This document shows positions 12,247-27,800 of a stretch of DNA of 64,000 nt, piece after piece (position 1 is the first letter of the stretch; every line of letters begins with the position of its first letter). The notes below the pieces were generated by a model. That model was not told the DNA's origin. It saw nothing but the letters and a program-made list of their open reading frames with translations, and made no database searches. The position numbers were made by a program, and so were the translations under genes. Origin of the DNA: Trichoplax adhaerens. Lineage: Eukaryota > Placozoa > Uniplacotomia > Trichoplacea > Trichoplacidae. Location: positions 1 to 64,000 of the forward strand of contig NW_002060957.1 in assembly GCF_000150275.1 (NCBI RefSeq). The letters run 5' to 3'.

Positions 12247-15129
12247 TATCATTGTGAAAAAGCTGCCCTATCAATATTGGCTGTTTGGCTATACCCTTAC
12301 CTAATCACGGATTTTATGCGCACAGAGGAATGAAGTTGATGTTAACTGTTCCAATCATTATTATTATCATTACATTTGAGACAATAGAGCAGATATAGGT
12401 TAATAAATTGCATTTAATTCAAGCTGGTAAATAATAATGTAGTTATCGTACTTATTGCATACGAGTATGAGCCCAATTTACAGTTCGGTTTGATCCAAAT
12501 AGGCTTATTGAGATACAGAACTAAATAGCGAACTTTAATCGATACGATTACAAGACTTTTTGTTTGTGATCACCAGAACATGAAGACGAGTGTGTAATTA
12601 TGTAAGACATAGTCTTCATGTTTATAAACTTCTACATTGGTTTAATTGCCAATATTTCTTGGCTACTAATTACATATATACTGTAGCTAGGGACGCAGCT
12701 CTTACAGTGTAATGCCCTTTCAAAACTTTTTAAAGTTATCTTAAAATATTTTTCTTCTTTAATGTAAGTACGACACCGGTCTACTTACTACTTCTAAAAA
12801 AGTTAAATTGAGTAGTATAATTAACTAGGCTAATTCCGAATGCACAAAGTTAAAAGTTAGAGTTAAGTTAGAGTTAAAAAGTTTGATATTATGAAATATT
12901 TACACTATCATTAATTCTTTAAAGTTTTCAATGCTTACTAAATGCTACTCTTCAGTACAAAGTGAAATAAGTAGAGTATCTCACTTTAAACTACACCTTT
13001 GAATGATATTAAATAATAATTTGGAAGTTTAGCAAAATTAACGAAAGTATATTACGTCGTATGGCATGATAGAGAATTATGTAAATATAACATTTTGACT
13101 GTATGTATTCTGAACTGACCGAATACTAGCTAACTAAACACCTAATGTTAGCATTATCACTAAATTTTGCAATAATTATTAGGTTTTACGATCCAAGGTC
13201 TACCTAAGTCGTCTAGGAAAGAATGCCACTGCATCATGGTGCATAATACGGTCTTGGGTCGGTTAGAGAAAACATTATCGAATAGGGCAATGTCACACAA
13301 CGTCGGTATTTGTAACAAGGTTAAATCTCAGAGAACAGGGTTGAGAAGAAATTGAATGACTACGTTTATTTAGACCTAAAGAACATAGACAATATTCAGA
13401 GGGAACAGCAGGAAAAAAATTCCTGGTAAGGTAAGAGATGCGCTCATTTAAATCGCATTCTCTTACTCTGTTGACAAGTAGACAAGTTTAGCGCAAACAG
13501 ATTAAGGTACCTACAGATTACTATGAGAGACAAAGTTAATAACTTAGTACGATTATTTCATAATAGAGCTTATAATCTATATTGTGGATGGTCTCACAAA
13601 TAACAACAATTATTGTAAAAAAATACACTAGTATGACACTAACAAATCAATGTTATTGTATACTATAACAGTAGAACATAATATATGATCAATCTATCCA
13701 ATACAGAGAAGTGATCACATCTTAAATATAGCAATAGTATAAAATACGATAGGCGAATTTCATCAGAAAAGGAGTGGAAAACATAGAACACTTTATTTTT
13801 AGTTCGCTATCAATAATGATTATAGCAGGAGAGCTCGTTCTACTAGCCAAAAGACGTTTGTAGATAAAAAGTAGATGAAAATTAATTTGAGATTATATTG
13901 TAAGTCATTTAGGGGTTATAGCTCTTCCATCTAGAGTTGGGTACTTACAGTAATTTGTCATCTGGTTTATCATATATCGTATTGAAAATCATTACGATTT
14001 TATTTTTACGAAAATAGATTACCATAACTATTCCTGCGACATAGGAGTTAACTCGGCGTTGTTAATAACTACGTCAATTCGCAAGAGTACTCTACATTTC
14101 CAGCCTGCTGTTTTGGTAATATCAATATCATATCACAAATTTTATCAGAAACAGCAGTCAAGGAGCACCTTAGATAATTCCTCTTTGCAAAGCTAAAGAT
14201 TCAATGTGGAAAGCTTATAAACTTAATAACTATTACTGACAGTCGTTGGAATCAGATATGAAATTAATGGTATTATTAGAGCGTAATGATTAATTACTTA
14301 ATAGCTTATTAAAATTACAGGAATAACAATAATATAAAGATAAGATGGTTCTGAGAATACATTTGTTATGTAAAATAAAATACGAAAGAAAGGATCAATT
14401 CTTTGCTCAGAATCGTAAATACAATAAACTAGAATCGTTAATATTAATAGTTAACATGACTTTAAATGACAATTCAATTTAGTGAAATTGGATAAGAATT
14501 ATTTTCCTTACTCGAATTTGGGCCATTTCGTATTTAAATCTACATAGAATTGTCCACAGTCTTTTACAACAGAATCAATGAGTCTATATCGGCATTAAGA
14601 AAATATTAATAAATGAATCTTAAGTGATATTTATCCCAATTTTATGATAATTGTGGCACAAGTAGTTAAAGTTAGAATACAATGTTTACAACGGTCTTAT
14701 TGGCTTCGGTATATTAATGTATTATGTTTTCACTTCTACTTGTTCTGCTGATTGAATTGACTCTATTCAATTTCTACTCTTTATATCACAGCCAGACGTA
14801 AAAGTACCATGCGGAGATAAAATGTAATTAGCAGTATTGAATAATTATGACCTTCAGTAACGTAACTATTAGGTCACATTTACTCAGTCAAATAATTTTC
14901 CAAAGTAATGGACTTATTTACAACGTCATCTAATTAATGCTAACTTTACAAAGCTAAGTAATCGTTAAAAAATAACCGAGCTGATAATCATTGTAATAAA
15001 AGAAGCTCACAAATAACTGTCTTCGTCAAATTTAATTTTTTCGAAAATATTTCTATTACAAGGTTTTAGAATAGTAGAGCAATAATTAATTACAGACGAA
15101 ACTAATAACTCTCTTCGGTCGAATATGGT

Positions 15130-15405
15130 GATTTTGTATTAGTATCATAATTTAATAGCTGTTGGGGATTAAAAATGATTTCGTATTAACATCATAATTC
15201 AATTAACTTTAGGGATTGCCGTGATTTCGTAGTAACATCGTAATTTAATGACTTTTGGGGTTCAATATGATTTCGTATTAGCATAACAATTCAATAGCAT
15301 TTGGGAATTAAAGTAATTTCGTATTAGCATAACAATTCAATAACCTTTGGGGATCAAAGTAATTTCGTATTAGCATAATTCAACAACCTTTGAGGATTGT
15401 TAAGA
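15130..15405. repeat. 46-bp minisatellite, about six copies
   Basis: Units begin near 15130, 15177, 15223, 15269, 15315 and 15361, a regular 46-47-bp step. Each unit contains (G/A)ATTTCGTATTAGCATAA, a short AATTCAATA segment, then a TTTGGGGATTAAA-like segment. The last unit is incomplete. No coding potential is seen. Confidence 0.8.
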
Positions 15406-18400
15406 TATAGAGCAGTATTGATCATAGTAGCTTTATCGTTTAACAACTCACCTGTTGTAATCTCCAGACATGCTATAGAAATTGTGAGGTCAACAAATAC
15501 TTTTCGAACAGTGCGTAATGATATACTGTAGGTAATCCTATAAATGGGTGGTAGCTTGATCGTTAAACGCGTCGATGACGTGTAAAAACGTAATAAAATA
15601 TGAAGCAAAATTTAACCTTGACTGCTGTAAATAATGTATTTTTAAAATGATACTTTCTCTACTAAGCTTTCAGTTACGTCAAAAATATTCTAGTATACCT
15701 TTGCATTTAAAAATCAACACTACATCATCAACTCTTAGATCTTATTTGATAACGTTCTACTATTCTATATCGTAAATGTATGGAAGACGCTAAAATTTCT
15801 CATGATAAGATCATTAAAAGCTGTATCTGCATTTTGGTAAACAAGTACAGACATTTCAGTATCAGTACTTTCATCATTAATGTGATGCGAAATTAATCAA
15901 TACCAATCTTATATTAGCCATTATAAACGGCAAAGGCCTATCGTGTTGTAGAAGTAATATAATTCTTCTCTTAATCCAATACACATGGAAGCTCTTATAG
16001 AAAGTATTACGCTTATCAGTTCGTACTACCATAAATAAGCTAGTAATAAGTTTTATTTTAATTGTGGATATGCTCTTTAAAGCTGAAAATTAGATGCACT
16101 TAATTGTATACAAACAGTAATAATCAATTGGATATATTAATAATACATCGGTAGAAAATAACCGAATAAATTTGCTGTATTAATTTAAATTAATGCAAGT
16201 TCATATTTATATCAAAATGCGGTAGCATCCAGTATTTTTAATTTGAATATTAAAAAGACTATAGTATGCTAGTTTAACGTATGGTATATTAATCGCATCT
16301 CAAGAGTGATAAACCAATTTGATGCATATAATAAGTTGGTGATTTCGTAATATGATATACGCGTACTTTGATAAAATTGGATAGTAATTTTTCATTACTT
16401 AGTACCATTGTGCTACTAAATCTAAAAGCAAATTATTATCTTAGCCTACTTATATTTGATTACCTACGCATGTGTATATAGTGCGATCCCAAATTAGCTT
16501 AATAGAAAAATTAAAAGATTGCGTAAATATACTGATTGTTAATACCTACGAATTCTTCTAAGTAACAAAATAATTCTATAGATAGAGTAAATCAATCGTA
16601 TAATGTATTTTACAAAGACAGTAGTAGTATTTTAGTATTTCATTATACTTCTTGTACTTGTTAATAACTAATGTAAGTTTTAGACTACTAGATAGTTTAT
16701 AACTTTTTATAATTTTGATTAAACTCCATGACGTATTCTATCGAATAAATGCGGAAAGTACTCCGATAAATCGGTAATAGATGAAACTGATTTCTACATA
16801 AAGCATGATATTTCTTGTAAATACAATTACGAATATTTCACAACTGCGCATTTGTCGCCCTTATATTAGTCTCAAAAGTGGGTGAATAGATTAGTGTTAC
16901 TGCTACTACGCTTAGTATCGAGATTTTAAGTACATAAACGTTCATAGCTTATAGTCAACTTTACAATACTGTACTTTACTCAAGAGTTAAGGATCTAACT
17001 AGTACATTACATAAAAACAATTGTACATGACTATATTTTATATACAGTATTACAAGTATCTTATAGGTGTAAAACTAGAAAGTTAGTGTTGTTTAGTAAT
17101 GTTTTGTAACTTGCTCAATATACGTATAACTTGAACATCATAGCCTCTGTTTTATTCGAGTTATACACGTATTATTAAATAACTTTAAATACAGAACTCA
17201 CAACTGATTTTATTATATATTTTGTATCATTTACATTATATGATGTTAATATTATGGCTCTAGTAGTTGCTTAAATTTCAGAGTCTGAATCTTAAATAAT
17301 CATGTACAGTTTTACTTTTATGATAGTATTATAGTTCGATTTCTTTATACTAACTCGATATCTCGTATATTACGAAGTATCAAAGACTAAAATATTTAAC
17401 ATATATCACAAATTAACGTTGCAACAGCATAACGATGGAATAACTAGAACTATAACTAGACTATATTTTATATACAGTATTACAAGTACCTTATAGGTGT
17501 AAAACTAGAAAGTTGATGTTATTTAGTAATTTTTTGTAACTTACTCAATATACGTATAGCTTGAGCATCATAGCCTCTGTTTTATTCGAGTTATACACGT
17601 ATTAAATAACTTTAAATACAGAACGCACAACTGATTTTACTATATATTTTGTACCATTTACATTATATGATGTTAATATTATGGCTCTAGTAGTTGCTTA
17701 GATTTCAGAGTCTGAATCTTAAATAATCATATGTAGTTTTACTTTTATGATAATACTACAGTTCGATTTCTTTATACTATTTCGATATCTTGTATATTAC
17801 GAAGTATCAGACACTAAAATATTTAACATATATCACAAATTAACGTTGCAACATCATAACTACGGAATACTCGTTTTAATAACTAGTTTTATTATACATT
17901 TGTGTCATGTACGTTGTATAACGTTAACATTCTAGCTGTAACGATTACTCGAATTTCAGAGCATAAATCTTGTATAACCATATGTAACTTTTATGATCGT
18001 CTCATAGTCAAACTTGTTGTACTACTTCGATATCTCAAATACGATGAGCTATCGAATACTAAAGTATTATAATACGTATTACGAGTCAGCTTTTAACAGC
18101 ATAACGTTAAAATACGCATCTTAACAAGTGGTTCTATTATATACTTTGTATCATTTACTCTATATGACGCCAACATTATGGCTGTAACGATTACTCGGAA
18201 TTCAGACTGTAAGTCTTTTATAATCATGTGTGATTTTTTTTCGTAACAAACTTATAGATAAATTATTATTGTACTATCTCGATATTTCGGATAAGATAAA
18301 CTATAGAACATTAAACTATTATGATGCATATTACAAATCTGCTTAGCTATAACAACTTCAAAATACACAATTTAATAACTAATTTTATTTTATACTTTGT

Positions 18401-21353
18401 ATTATATATATACTTTATGGCTGTAACGATTACTCGGATTCCAGTATGTAAGTCTCGTATAATCATGTGTATGATTGTTTTATGATAGAAATCTTCATAG
18501 CTAAGTTTCTTGCTGTACAACTCGATATGTCCATGATGATGAAGTATCATACACTAAAATGTTATAGTGTGTATCACAAATCAGCTTACAGTAACATAAA
18601 CTTAAAATACACAATTTAACAAGTGATTCTATTATACACTTTGTATCGTTTACACTATACGACGTCGACATTATGGCTATAGCGACTATTCGGATTTCAG
18701 ACCGTAAGTCTTAAATAGTCATATATAACTTTACGTAACAGTAATTTCATACTTGTATTACCTTATACTATCTCGATATCTCGGATACGATAAAGTATTG
18801 AACACTAAATATTATTATAATGTATATTATAAGTCAGCTTTGTAACAACATAAGTTGCAATACTCAATTTAACAACTAACTTTATTATATATTTGTATCA
18901 TGTACACTGTATATCGTCAACTTTATGGATTACTCGGATTTTAGGGCGTAAGTCTTGAATTATCATATGTACTTTTTACGATAGCTTCATAGTTAAACGT
19001 CTGGTTCTACTATCGCGATATCTCGGATACGATAAAGTATCGAACACTAAATATTATAATGTATATTACAAATCAGCTTTGTAACAGCATAACCTTAGAG
19101 GACACAAGTTAACAAATGATTCTATTACACATTTTATATCATTTACACTATATGACGTCAACATTATGGCTATAACGACTTCTCGGATTTTAGCGCGTAA
19201 GTCTTGCATAATCATATGCACTTTTTTGGATAGCTCCACACTTAAACTTCTTGTTGTACTATCGCGATATCTCGGATACGATAAACTATCGAACACTAAA
19301 ATATCATAATGTGTATTACAAAACAGCTTTGTAACAACATAACGTTAGAGTACACAAATTAACAAATGATTCTATTACACATTTTATATCATTGACACTA
19401 TATGACGTCAATATTATGGCTATAACGTTTACTCGGATTTTAGCGCGTAAGTCTCCCATAATCATATGTCATTTTTTATGATAGCTCCATAGTTAAGCTT
19501 CTTGTTGTACTATCGCGATATCTCAGACACGCTAAACTATCGAACACTAAAATATCATTATGTGTATTACAAAACAGCTTTGTAACAACATAACGTTACA
19601 GTATACAAATTAACAAATGATTTTATTACACACTTTTTATCATTGATACTATATGACGTCAACTTTATGGCTATAACGTTTACTCGGATTTTAGCGCGTA
19701 AGTCTCGCATAGTCATATGTATATTAGCTTTACAGTAATTTCGTACTTGCATTTCTTTACACTATCTCCAAATCTCGAATACGATAAACTATTTAGCTGA
19801 TTTTGTTATATATTTGTGTCATGTAAACTGTATAACGTCAACGTTCTGGCTCTAACGATTACTCGGACTTTAGTTGTAAGTCTCGTATAGTCATGTATAA
19901 TGTTTTTTATACTAACTCGCTATCTCAAAGATAATAAAGTATCGAATGCTAAATATTATAAATATGTATCATAAATCAGCATTGCAACAGCGTAACTTAA
20001 AATACGCACGTTAACAAGTGATTCTATTCTATATTTGTATTATTTACGCTGTATAACGTCAATATTACGGCTGTAACAATTACTCGGATTTCAGGCTGTA
20101 ATTCGCTTATAATCATGTGTGATTTCGTTTTCGTAACAGAATTATAGATAGATTATTGCTATACTATTTAGATCTTTCGGATAAGATAAACTATAGAACA
20201 TTAAACTATTATGATGTATATTACAAACTAGCTTTGCTATGAGATAACTTGAAAATGCATAGTTTAATAACTAATTTTATTTTATATTTTTCTGATATTT
20301 CTCTATTTATACAACAATACATCCACAAATCAATGCTATTCAAGGGCGTAAGTATACTGATTGTTTATACCTACGAATTCTTCTAAGTAACATAATAATT
20401 TTATAGATAGAGTAAACTAATCGTATAATGTATTTTACATGAACAGTAGTATTTTAGTATTTCATTATACTACTTGTACTTCTTAATAAGTACTGTAAGT
20501 TTTAGATTACAAGATAATTTATAACTTTTTACAATTTTCATTGAACTCCATGACGTATTCTATCGAATAACTAGAAAAAAAGCTCCGATAAATCGGTAAG
20601 AAATGAAACTGATTTCCACATAAAACGTGATATTTCTTGTAAATACAATTACGAATATTTCACAACTGCGCATCTGTCGCCCTTATAATAGTCTCAAAAG
20701 TGGGTGAATAGATTAGTGTTACAGCTACTACGCTTAATTTCGAGATTTTATGTGATTTAAATAGTCTTGTAAATCGTAATTTACGAGTAACACAGTACAT
20801 GAAACTACTGAAGACAGATGAGAGCTGTCAGCCTCGACCTTAACGTATGACTTAGTACGAATACTACAGCGAGATGAGCTACGAAGATAAAGAAGACCTC
20901 TTCTCTATCTCTAAGAGTATTTTATCATCATTCGCTACCTACTAGCACTTAGTAAAGTAACTTAGTAAAGTATAATACACTAGAAGTAAATACCTTTAAT
21001 ATCAAGACAAACTTTTAGCCAAAGTTAAACGGATTAGAGTATAATTAATTAGCTAACGAGTAGTCGAATCAAATGTAGATAAAATAACTGAGATGAGAAA
21101 CTACGATAAGTTTATTGTAGAGGCTTATTTACTTCATAGCTTGTTATCTGTTCATATGATAAGTATAAGCAAAGTCATCGCTATCGTCTAATACGCTGAA
21201 ATCTTAGAGAATGCTATCGACTTAATCTGGTTTTAATGTAAAAGACAAATTGCTTATATGTCTATTTTAAACACTTACTTTTGCTTAGATATTTAACTTT
21301 GTATTATAAATATCCCGCTGATAATAAATCTATTAAGAGATGTTATTATTATA

Positions 21354-24300
21354 AACACGACTATTATGTAATAACACTAGCTTGACTTGTACTATACGCA
21401 ATGTGTACATAAATGTTCGTAGCTAATAGTCAACTCTACAATACTCTACTCTACTCAAGAGTTAAGGATCTAACTAGTACATTACATAAAAACAATTGTA
21501 CATCACTATATTTCATATACAGTATTACAAGTATCTTTTAGGTGTAAAACTAGACAGTTAGTATTGTTTAGTAATTTTTTGTAACTTACTCAATATACGT
21601 ATAACTTGAACATCATAGCCTCTGTTTTATTCGAGTTATACACGTATTAAATAACTTCAAATACAGAACGCACAACTGATTTTATTATATATTTTGTATC
21701 ATTTACATTATATGATGTTAATATTATGGCTCTAGTAGTTGCTTAAATTTTAGAGTCTATCTTGTGCAGTTTAACTTTTATGATAATATTATAGTTCGAT
21801 TTCTTTATACTAGCTCGATATCTTGTATATTATGAAGTGTCAAACACTAAAATATTTAACATATATCACAAAATAACGTTGCAACAGCATAACTACGGAA
21901 TACTCGTTTTAATAACTAGTTTTACTATATATTTGTGTTATGTACGTTGTATAACGTTAACATTCTAGCTGTAACGATTACTCGAATTTCAGAGCATAAA
22001 TCTTATATAACCATATGTAACTTTTATGATCGCCTCATAGTTAAACTTGCTGTACTACTTCGATATCTCAAATACGATGAGCTATCGAATACTAAAATAT
22101 TATAATACGTATTACGAGTCAGCTTTTAACATCATAACATTAAAATACGCACCTTAACAAGTGGTTCTATTATATACTTTGTATCATTTACTCTATATGA
22201 CGCCAACATTATGGCTGTAACGATTACTCGGAGTTCAGGCTGTAAGTCTCTTATAATCATATGTGATTTTGTTTTCGTAACAAACTTATAGATAAATTAT
22301 TATTGTACTATCTCGATATTTCGGATAAGATAAACTATAGAGCATTAAACTATTATGATGTATAGTACAAATCTGCTTTTCTCTAACACAACTTCAAAAT
22401 ACACAATTTAATAACTAATTTTATTTTATACTTTGTATTATATATATACTTTATGGCTGTAACGATTACTCGGATTTCAGTCTGTAAGTCTCGTTTAATC
22501 ATGTGTATGATTTTTATGTGATAGAAATCTTCATAGCTAAGTTTCTTGTTGTAATAACTCGATATGTCCATGATGATGAAGTATCATACACTAAAATGTT
22601 ATAGTGTGTATCACAAATCAGCTTACAGTAACATAAACTTAAAATACACAACTTTACAAGTGATTCCATTATACACTTTATATCGTTTACACTATACGAC
22701 GTCGACATTATGGCTATAACGACTATTCGGATTTCAGGGTGTAAATCTTAAATAGTCATATGTAACTTTACGTAACAGTAATTTCATACTTGTATTACCT
22801 TATACTATCTCGATATCTCGGATACGATAAACTATCGAACAATAAATATTATAACGTATATTATTAGTCAGCTTTGTAACAGCATAAGTTGAAATACTTA
22901 ATTTAACAACTAACTTTATTATATATTTGTATCATGTACACTGTATAACGTCCACATTATGGCTATAACGATTACTCGGATATTAGCGCGTAAGTCTCCC
23001 ATAATCTCATGTGATTTTTTACGATAGCTCCATAGTTAAACTTGTTGTTGTACTATCGCGATATCTCGGATGCGATAAACTATCGAACACTAAAATATTA
23101 TAATGTCTATCGTAAATCAGCTTTGTAACAACATAACGTTCAAGTTTGTAAAGTACAAATTAACAAATGATTCTATTATACACTTTTATCATTTANNNNN
23201 NNNNNNNNNNNNNNNNNNNNNNNNNNNNNNNNNNNNNNNNNNNNNAAACACGACTATTATGTAATAACACTAGCTTGACTTGTACTATACGCAATGTGTA
23301 CATAAATGTTCGTAGCTAATAGTCAACTCTACAATACTCTACTCTACTCAAGAGTTAAGGATCTAACTAGTACATTACATAAAAACAATTGTACATCACT
23401 ATATTTCATATACAGTATTACAAGTATCTTTTAGGTGTAAAACTAGACAGTTAGTATTGTTTAGTAATTTTTTGTAACTTACTCAATATACGTATAACTT
23501 GAACATCATAGCCTCTGTTTTATTCGAGTTATACACGTATTAAATAACTTCAAATACAGAACGCACAACTGATTTTATTATATATTTTGTATCATTTACA
23601 TTATATGATGTTAATATTATGGCTCTAGTAGTTGCTTAAATTTTAGAGTCTGAATCTTAAATAATCATGTGCAAGTTTAACTTTTATGATAATATTATAG
23701 TTCGATTTCTTTATACTAGCTCGATATCTTGTATATTATGAAGTGTCAAACACTAAAATATTTAACATATATCACAAAATAACGTTGCAACAGCATAACT
23801 ACGGAATACTCGTTTTAATAACTAGTTTTACTATATATTTGTGTTATGTACGTTGTATAACGTTAACATTCTAGCTGTAACGATTACTCGAATTTCAGAG
23901 CATAAATCTTATATAACCATATGTAACTTTTATGATCGCCTCATAGTTAAACTTGCTGTACTACTTCGATATCTCAAATACGATGAGCTATCGAATACTA
24001 AAATATTATAATACGTATTACGAGTCAGCTTTTAACATCATAACATTAAAATACGCACCTTAACAAGTGGTTCTATTATATACTTTGTATCATTTACTCT
24101 ATATGACGCCAACATTATGGCTGTAACGATTACTCGGATTTCAGTCTGTAAGTCTCGTTTAATCATGTGTATGATTTTTATGTGATAGAAATCTTCATAG
24201 CTAAGTTTCTTGTTGTAATAACTCGATATGTCCATGATGATGAAGTATCATACACTAAAATGTTATAGTGTGTATCACAAATCAGCTTACAGTAACATAA

Positions 24301-24853
24301 ACTTAAAATACACAACTTTACAAGTGATTCCATTATACACTTTATATCGTTTACACTATACGACGTCGACATTATGGCTATAACGACTATTCGGATTTCA
24401 GGGTGTAAATCTTAAATAGTCATATGTAACTTTACGTAACAGTAATTTCATACTTGTATTACCTTATACTATCTCGATATCTCGGATACGATAAACTATC
24501 GAACAATAAATATTATAACGTATATTATTAGTCAGCTTTGTAACAGCATAAGTTGAAATACTTAATTTAACAACTAACTTTATTATATATTTGTATCATG
24601 TACACTGTATAACGTCCACATTATGGCTATAACGATTACTCGGATATTAGCGCGTAAGTCTCCCATAATCTCATGTGATTTTTTACGATAGCTCCATAGT
24701 TAAACTTGTTGTTGTACTATCGCGATATCTCGGATGCGATAAACTATCGAACACTAAAATATTATAATGTCTATCGTAAATCAGCTTTGTAACAACATAA
24801 CGTTCAAGTTTGTAAAGTACAAATTAACAAATGATTCTATTATACACTTTTAT
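21354..24853. repeat. Near-identical duplicated stretch on both sides of a sequence gap
   Basis: The 1.84 kb at 21354-23195, directly before the gap, is repeated almost base for base at 23246-24853, directly after it. The second copy lacks about 240 bp, one monomer: the sequence corresponding to about 22230 jumps to that of about 22470. Homologous satellite blocks elsewhere in the array differ much more. This points to a very recent local duplication or to two haplotypes joined in the assembly. Confidence 0.85.
23196..23245. other. Assembly gap, 50 N
   Basis: Fifty unresolved bases inside the satellite. The round size suggests a placeholder, so the true gap length is unknown. Confidence 0.95.
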
Positions 24854-27800
24854 CATTTACACTATATGATGTCAACTTTATGGCTATAATGTTTACTCGG
24901 ATTTTAGCGCGTAAGTTTCGCATAGTCATATGTATATTAGCTTTACAGTAATTTCGTACTTGCATTTCTTTACACTATCTCCAAATCTCGAACACGATAA
25001 ACTATTTAGCTGATTTTGTTATATATTTGTGTCATGTAAACTGTATAACGTCAACTTTTTGGCTCTAACGATTACTCGGACTTTAGTCGGTAAGTCTCGT
25101 ATAGTCATGTATAATGTTTTTTATACTAACTCGCTATCTCAAATATGATAAAGTATCGAATACTAAATATTATAAATATGTATCATAAATCAGCGTTACA
25201 ACAACGTAACGTTAAAATACGCACGTTAACAAGTGATTCTATTATATATTTGTATTATTTACTCTGTATAACGTCAATATTATAGCTGTAACAATTACTC
25301 AGATTTCAAACTGTAATTCTCTTATAAACATGTGTAATTTCGTTTTCATAACAAAGTTATAGATAAATTATTACTGTATTATTTCGATCTTTCGGATAAG
25401 ATAAACTATACAATATTAAACTATTATGATGTATATTACAAATCAGCTTTGCTATAAGATAACTTGAAAATGCACAGTTTAATAACTAATTTTATTTTAT
25501 ATTTTTCTGATATTTCTCTATTAATACAACAATACATCCACAAATCAATACTATTCAAGACCGTAAGTATACTGATTGTTTATGCCTACGAATTCTTCTA
25601 AGTTACATAATAATTTTATAGATAGAGTAAACCAATCGTATAATGCATTTTACATAGACAGTAGTAGTATTTTAGTATTTCATTATACTATTTGTACTTC
25701 TTAATGACTACTGTAAGTTTTAGATTACAAGCTAACTTATAACTTTTTATAATTTTCATTAAACTCCATGACGTATTCTATCGGATAACTAGAAAAAGGC
25801 CTTCGAGAAATCGGTAAGACATGAAACTGATTTCTACATAAAACGTGATATTTCTTGTAAATACAATTACGAATATTTCACAACTGCGCATCTGTCGCCC
25901 TTATATTAGTCTCAAAACTGGGTGAATAGATTAGTGTTACTGCTACTACGCTTAATATCGAGATTTTATGTAATTTAAATAGTCTTGTAAATCGTAACTT
26001 ACGAGTAATACAGTACATGAAACTACTGACGACAGATGAGAGCTATCAGCCTCGACCTTAACGTATGACTTAGTACGAATACTACAGCGAGATAAGCTAC
26101 GAGTATTTTATCATCATTCACTACCTACTAGCACTTAGTAAAGTAACTTAGTAAAGTATAATACGCTAGAAGTAAATACCTTTATTATCAAGACAAACTT
26201 TTAGCCAAAGTTAAACGGATTAGAGTATAATTAACTAGCTAGCGAATAGTCGAATCAAATGTAGATAAAATAACTGAGATGAGAAACTACGATAAGTTTA
26301 TTGTAGAGGCTTATTTACTTCATAGTTTGTTATCTGTTCATATGATAAGTATAAGCAAAGTCATCACTATCGTCTAATACGCTGAAATCTTAGAGAATAC
26401 TATCGACTTTATCTGGTTTTAATGTAGAAGACAAATTGCTTATATATCTATTTTAAACGCTTACTTTTGCTTAGATATTTAAATTTGTATTATAAATATC
26501 GCGCTGATAATAAATCTATTAAGAGACGTTATTACTATAAACACGACTATTACGTAATAACACTAGCTTGACTTGTACTATACGCAATGTGTACATAAAT
26601 GTTCATAGCTAATAGTCGACTCTACAATACTCTACTCTACTCAAGAGTTAAGGATCTAACTAGTACATTACATAAAAGCAATTGTACATGACTATATTTT
26701 ATATATAGTATTACGAGTATCTTATAGGTGTAAAACTAGAAAGTTGATGTTTTTAGTAGTTTTTTGTAGCTTACTTAATATACGTATAACTTGAAGATCA
26801 TAGTCTCTGTTTTATTCGAGTTATACACGTATTAAATAACTTCAAATACAGAACGCACAACTGATTTTATTATATATTTTGTATCATTTACATTATATGA
26901 TGTTAATATTATGGCTCTAGTAGTTACTTAGATTTCAGAGTCTGAATCTTAAATAATCATATGTAGTTTTACTTTTTTGATAATATTATAGTTCGATTTC
27001 TTTATACTAGCTCGATATCTTGTATATTACGAAGTATCAAACACTAAAATATTTAACATATATCACAAAATAGCGTTACAACAGCATAACTATAGAATAC
27101 TCGTTTTAATAACTAGTAATATTATACATTTGTGTTATGTACGTTGTATAACGTTAACATTCTAGCTGTAACGATTACTCGAATTTCAGAGCATAAATCT
27201 TATATAACCATATGTAATATTTATGATCGTCTCATAGTCAAACTTGTTGTACTACTTCGATATCTCAAACACGATGAGCTATCGAATACTAACGTATTAT
27301 AATACGTATTACGAGTCAGCTTTTAAACAGCATAACGTTAAAATACGTATCTTAACAAGTGATTCTATTATGCACTTTACATCATTTCTTTATATGACGC
27401 CAACATTATGGCGGTAACGATTACTCGGAATTCAGGCTGTAAGTCTCTTATAATCATGCGTAATTTTGTTTTCGTAACAAACTTATAGATAAACGATTAT
27501 TGTACTATCTCGATATTTCGGATAAGATAAACTATAGAGCATTAAACTATTTAATGTATAGTACAAATCTGCTTTGCTCTAACACAACTTCAAAATACAC
27601 AATTTAATAACTAATTTTATTTTATACTTTGTATTATATATATACTTTATTGCTGTAACGATTACTCGGATTTCAGTCTGTAAGTCTCGTTTAATCATGT
27701 GTATGATTTTTATGTGATAGAAATCTTCATAGCTAAGTTTCTTGTTGTAATAACTCGATATGTCCATGATGATGAAGTATCATACACTAAAATGTTATAG

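Larger units (their letters stand above)
11154..16489. other. Gene-poor AT-rich spacer
   Basis: I see no gene in about 5.3 kb. The longest open frame (15354-15608, -, 84 codons) overlaps a 46-bp tandem repeat at its 3' end and has no recognisable motif. Two local repeats inside are listed separately (12011-12246 and 15130-15405). The stretch has no counterpart between copy 2 and its right flank. Confidence 0.5.

Noticed and set aside
15354-15608. 84-codon frame on - next to the 46-bp repeat
   Set aside because: Its C-terminal part is repeat sequence and the remainder has no recognisable motif.
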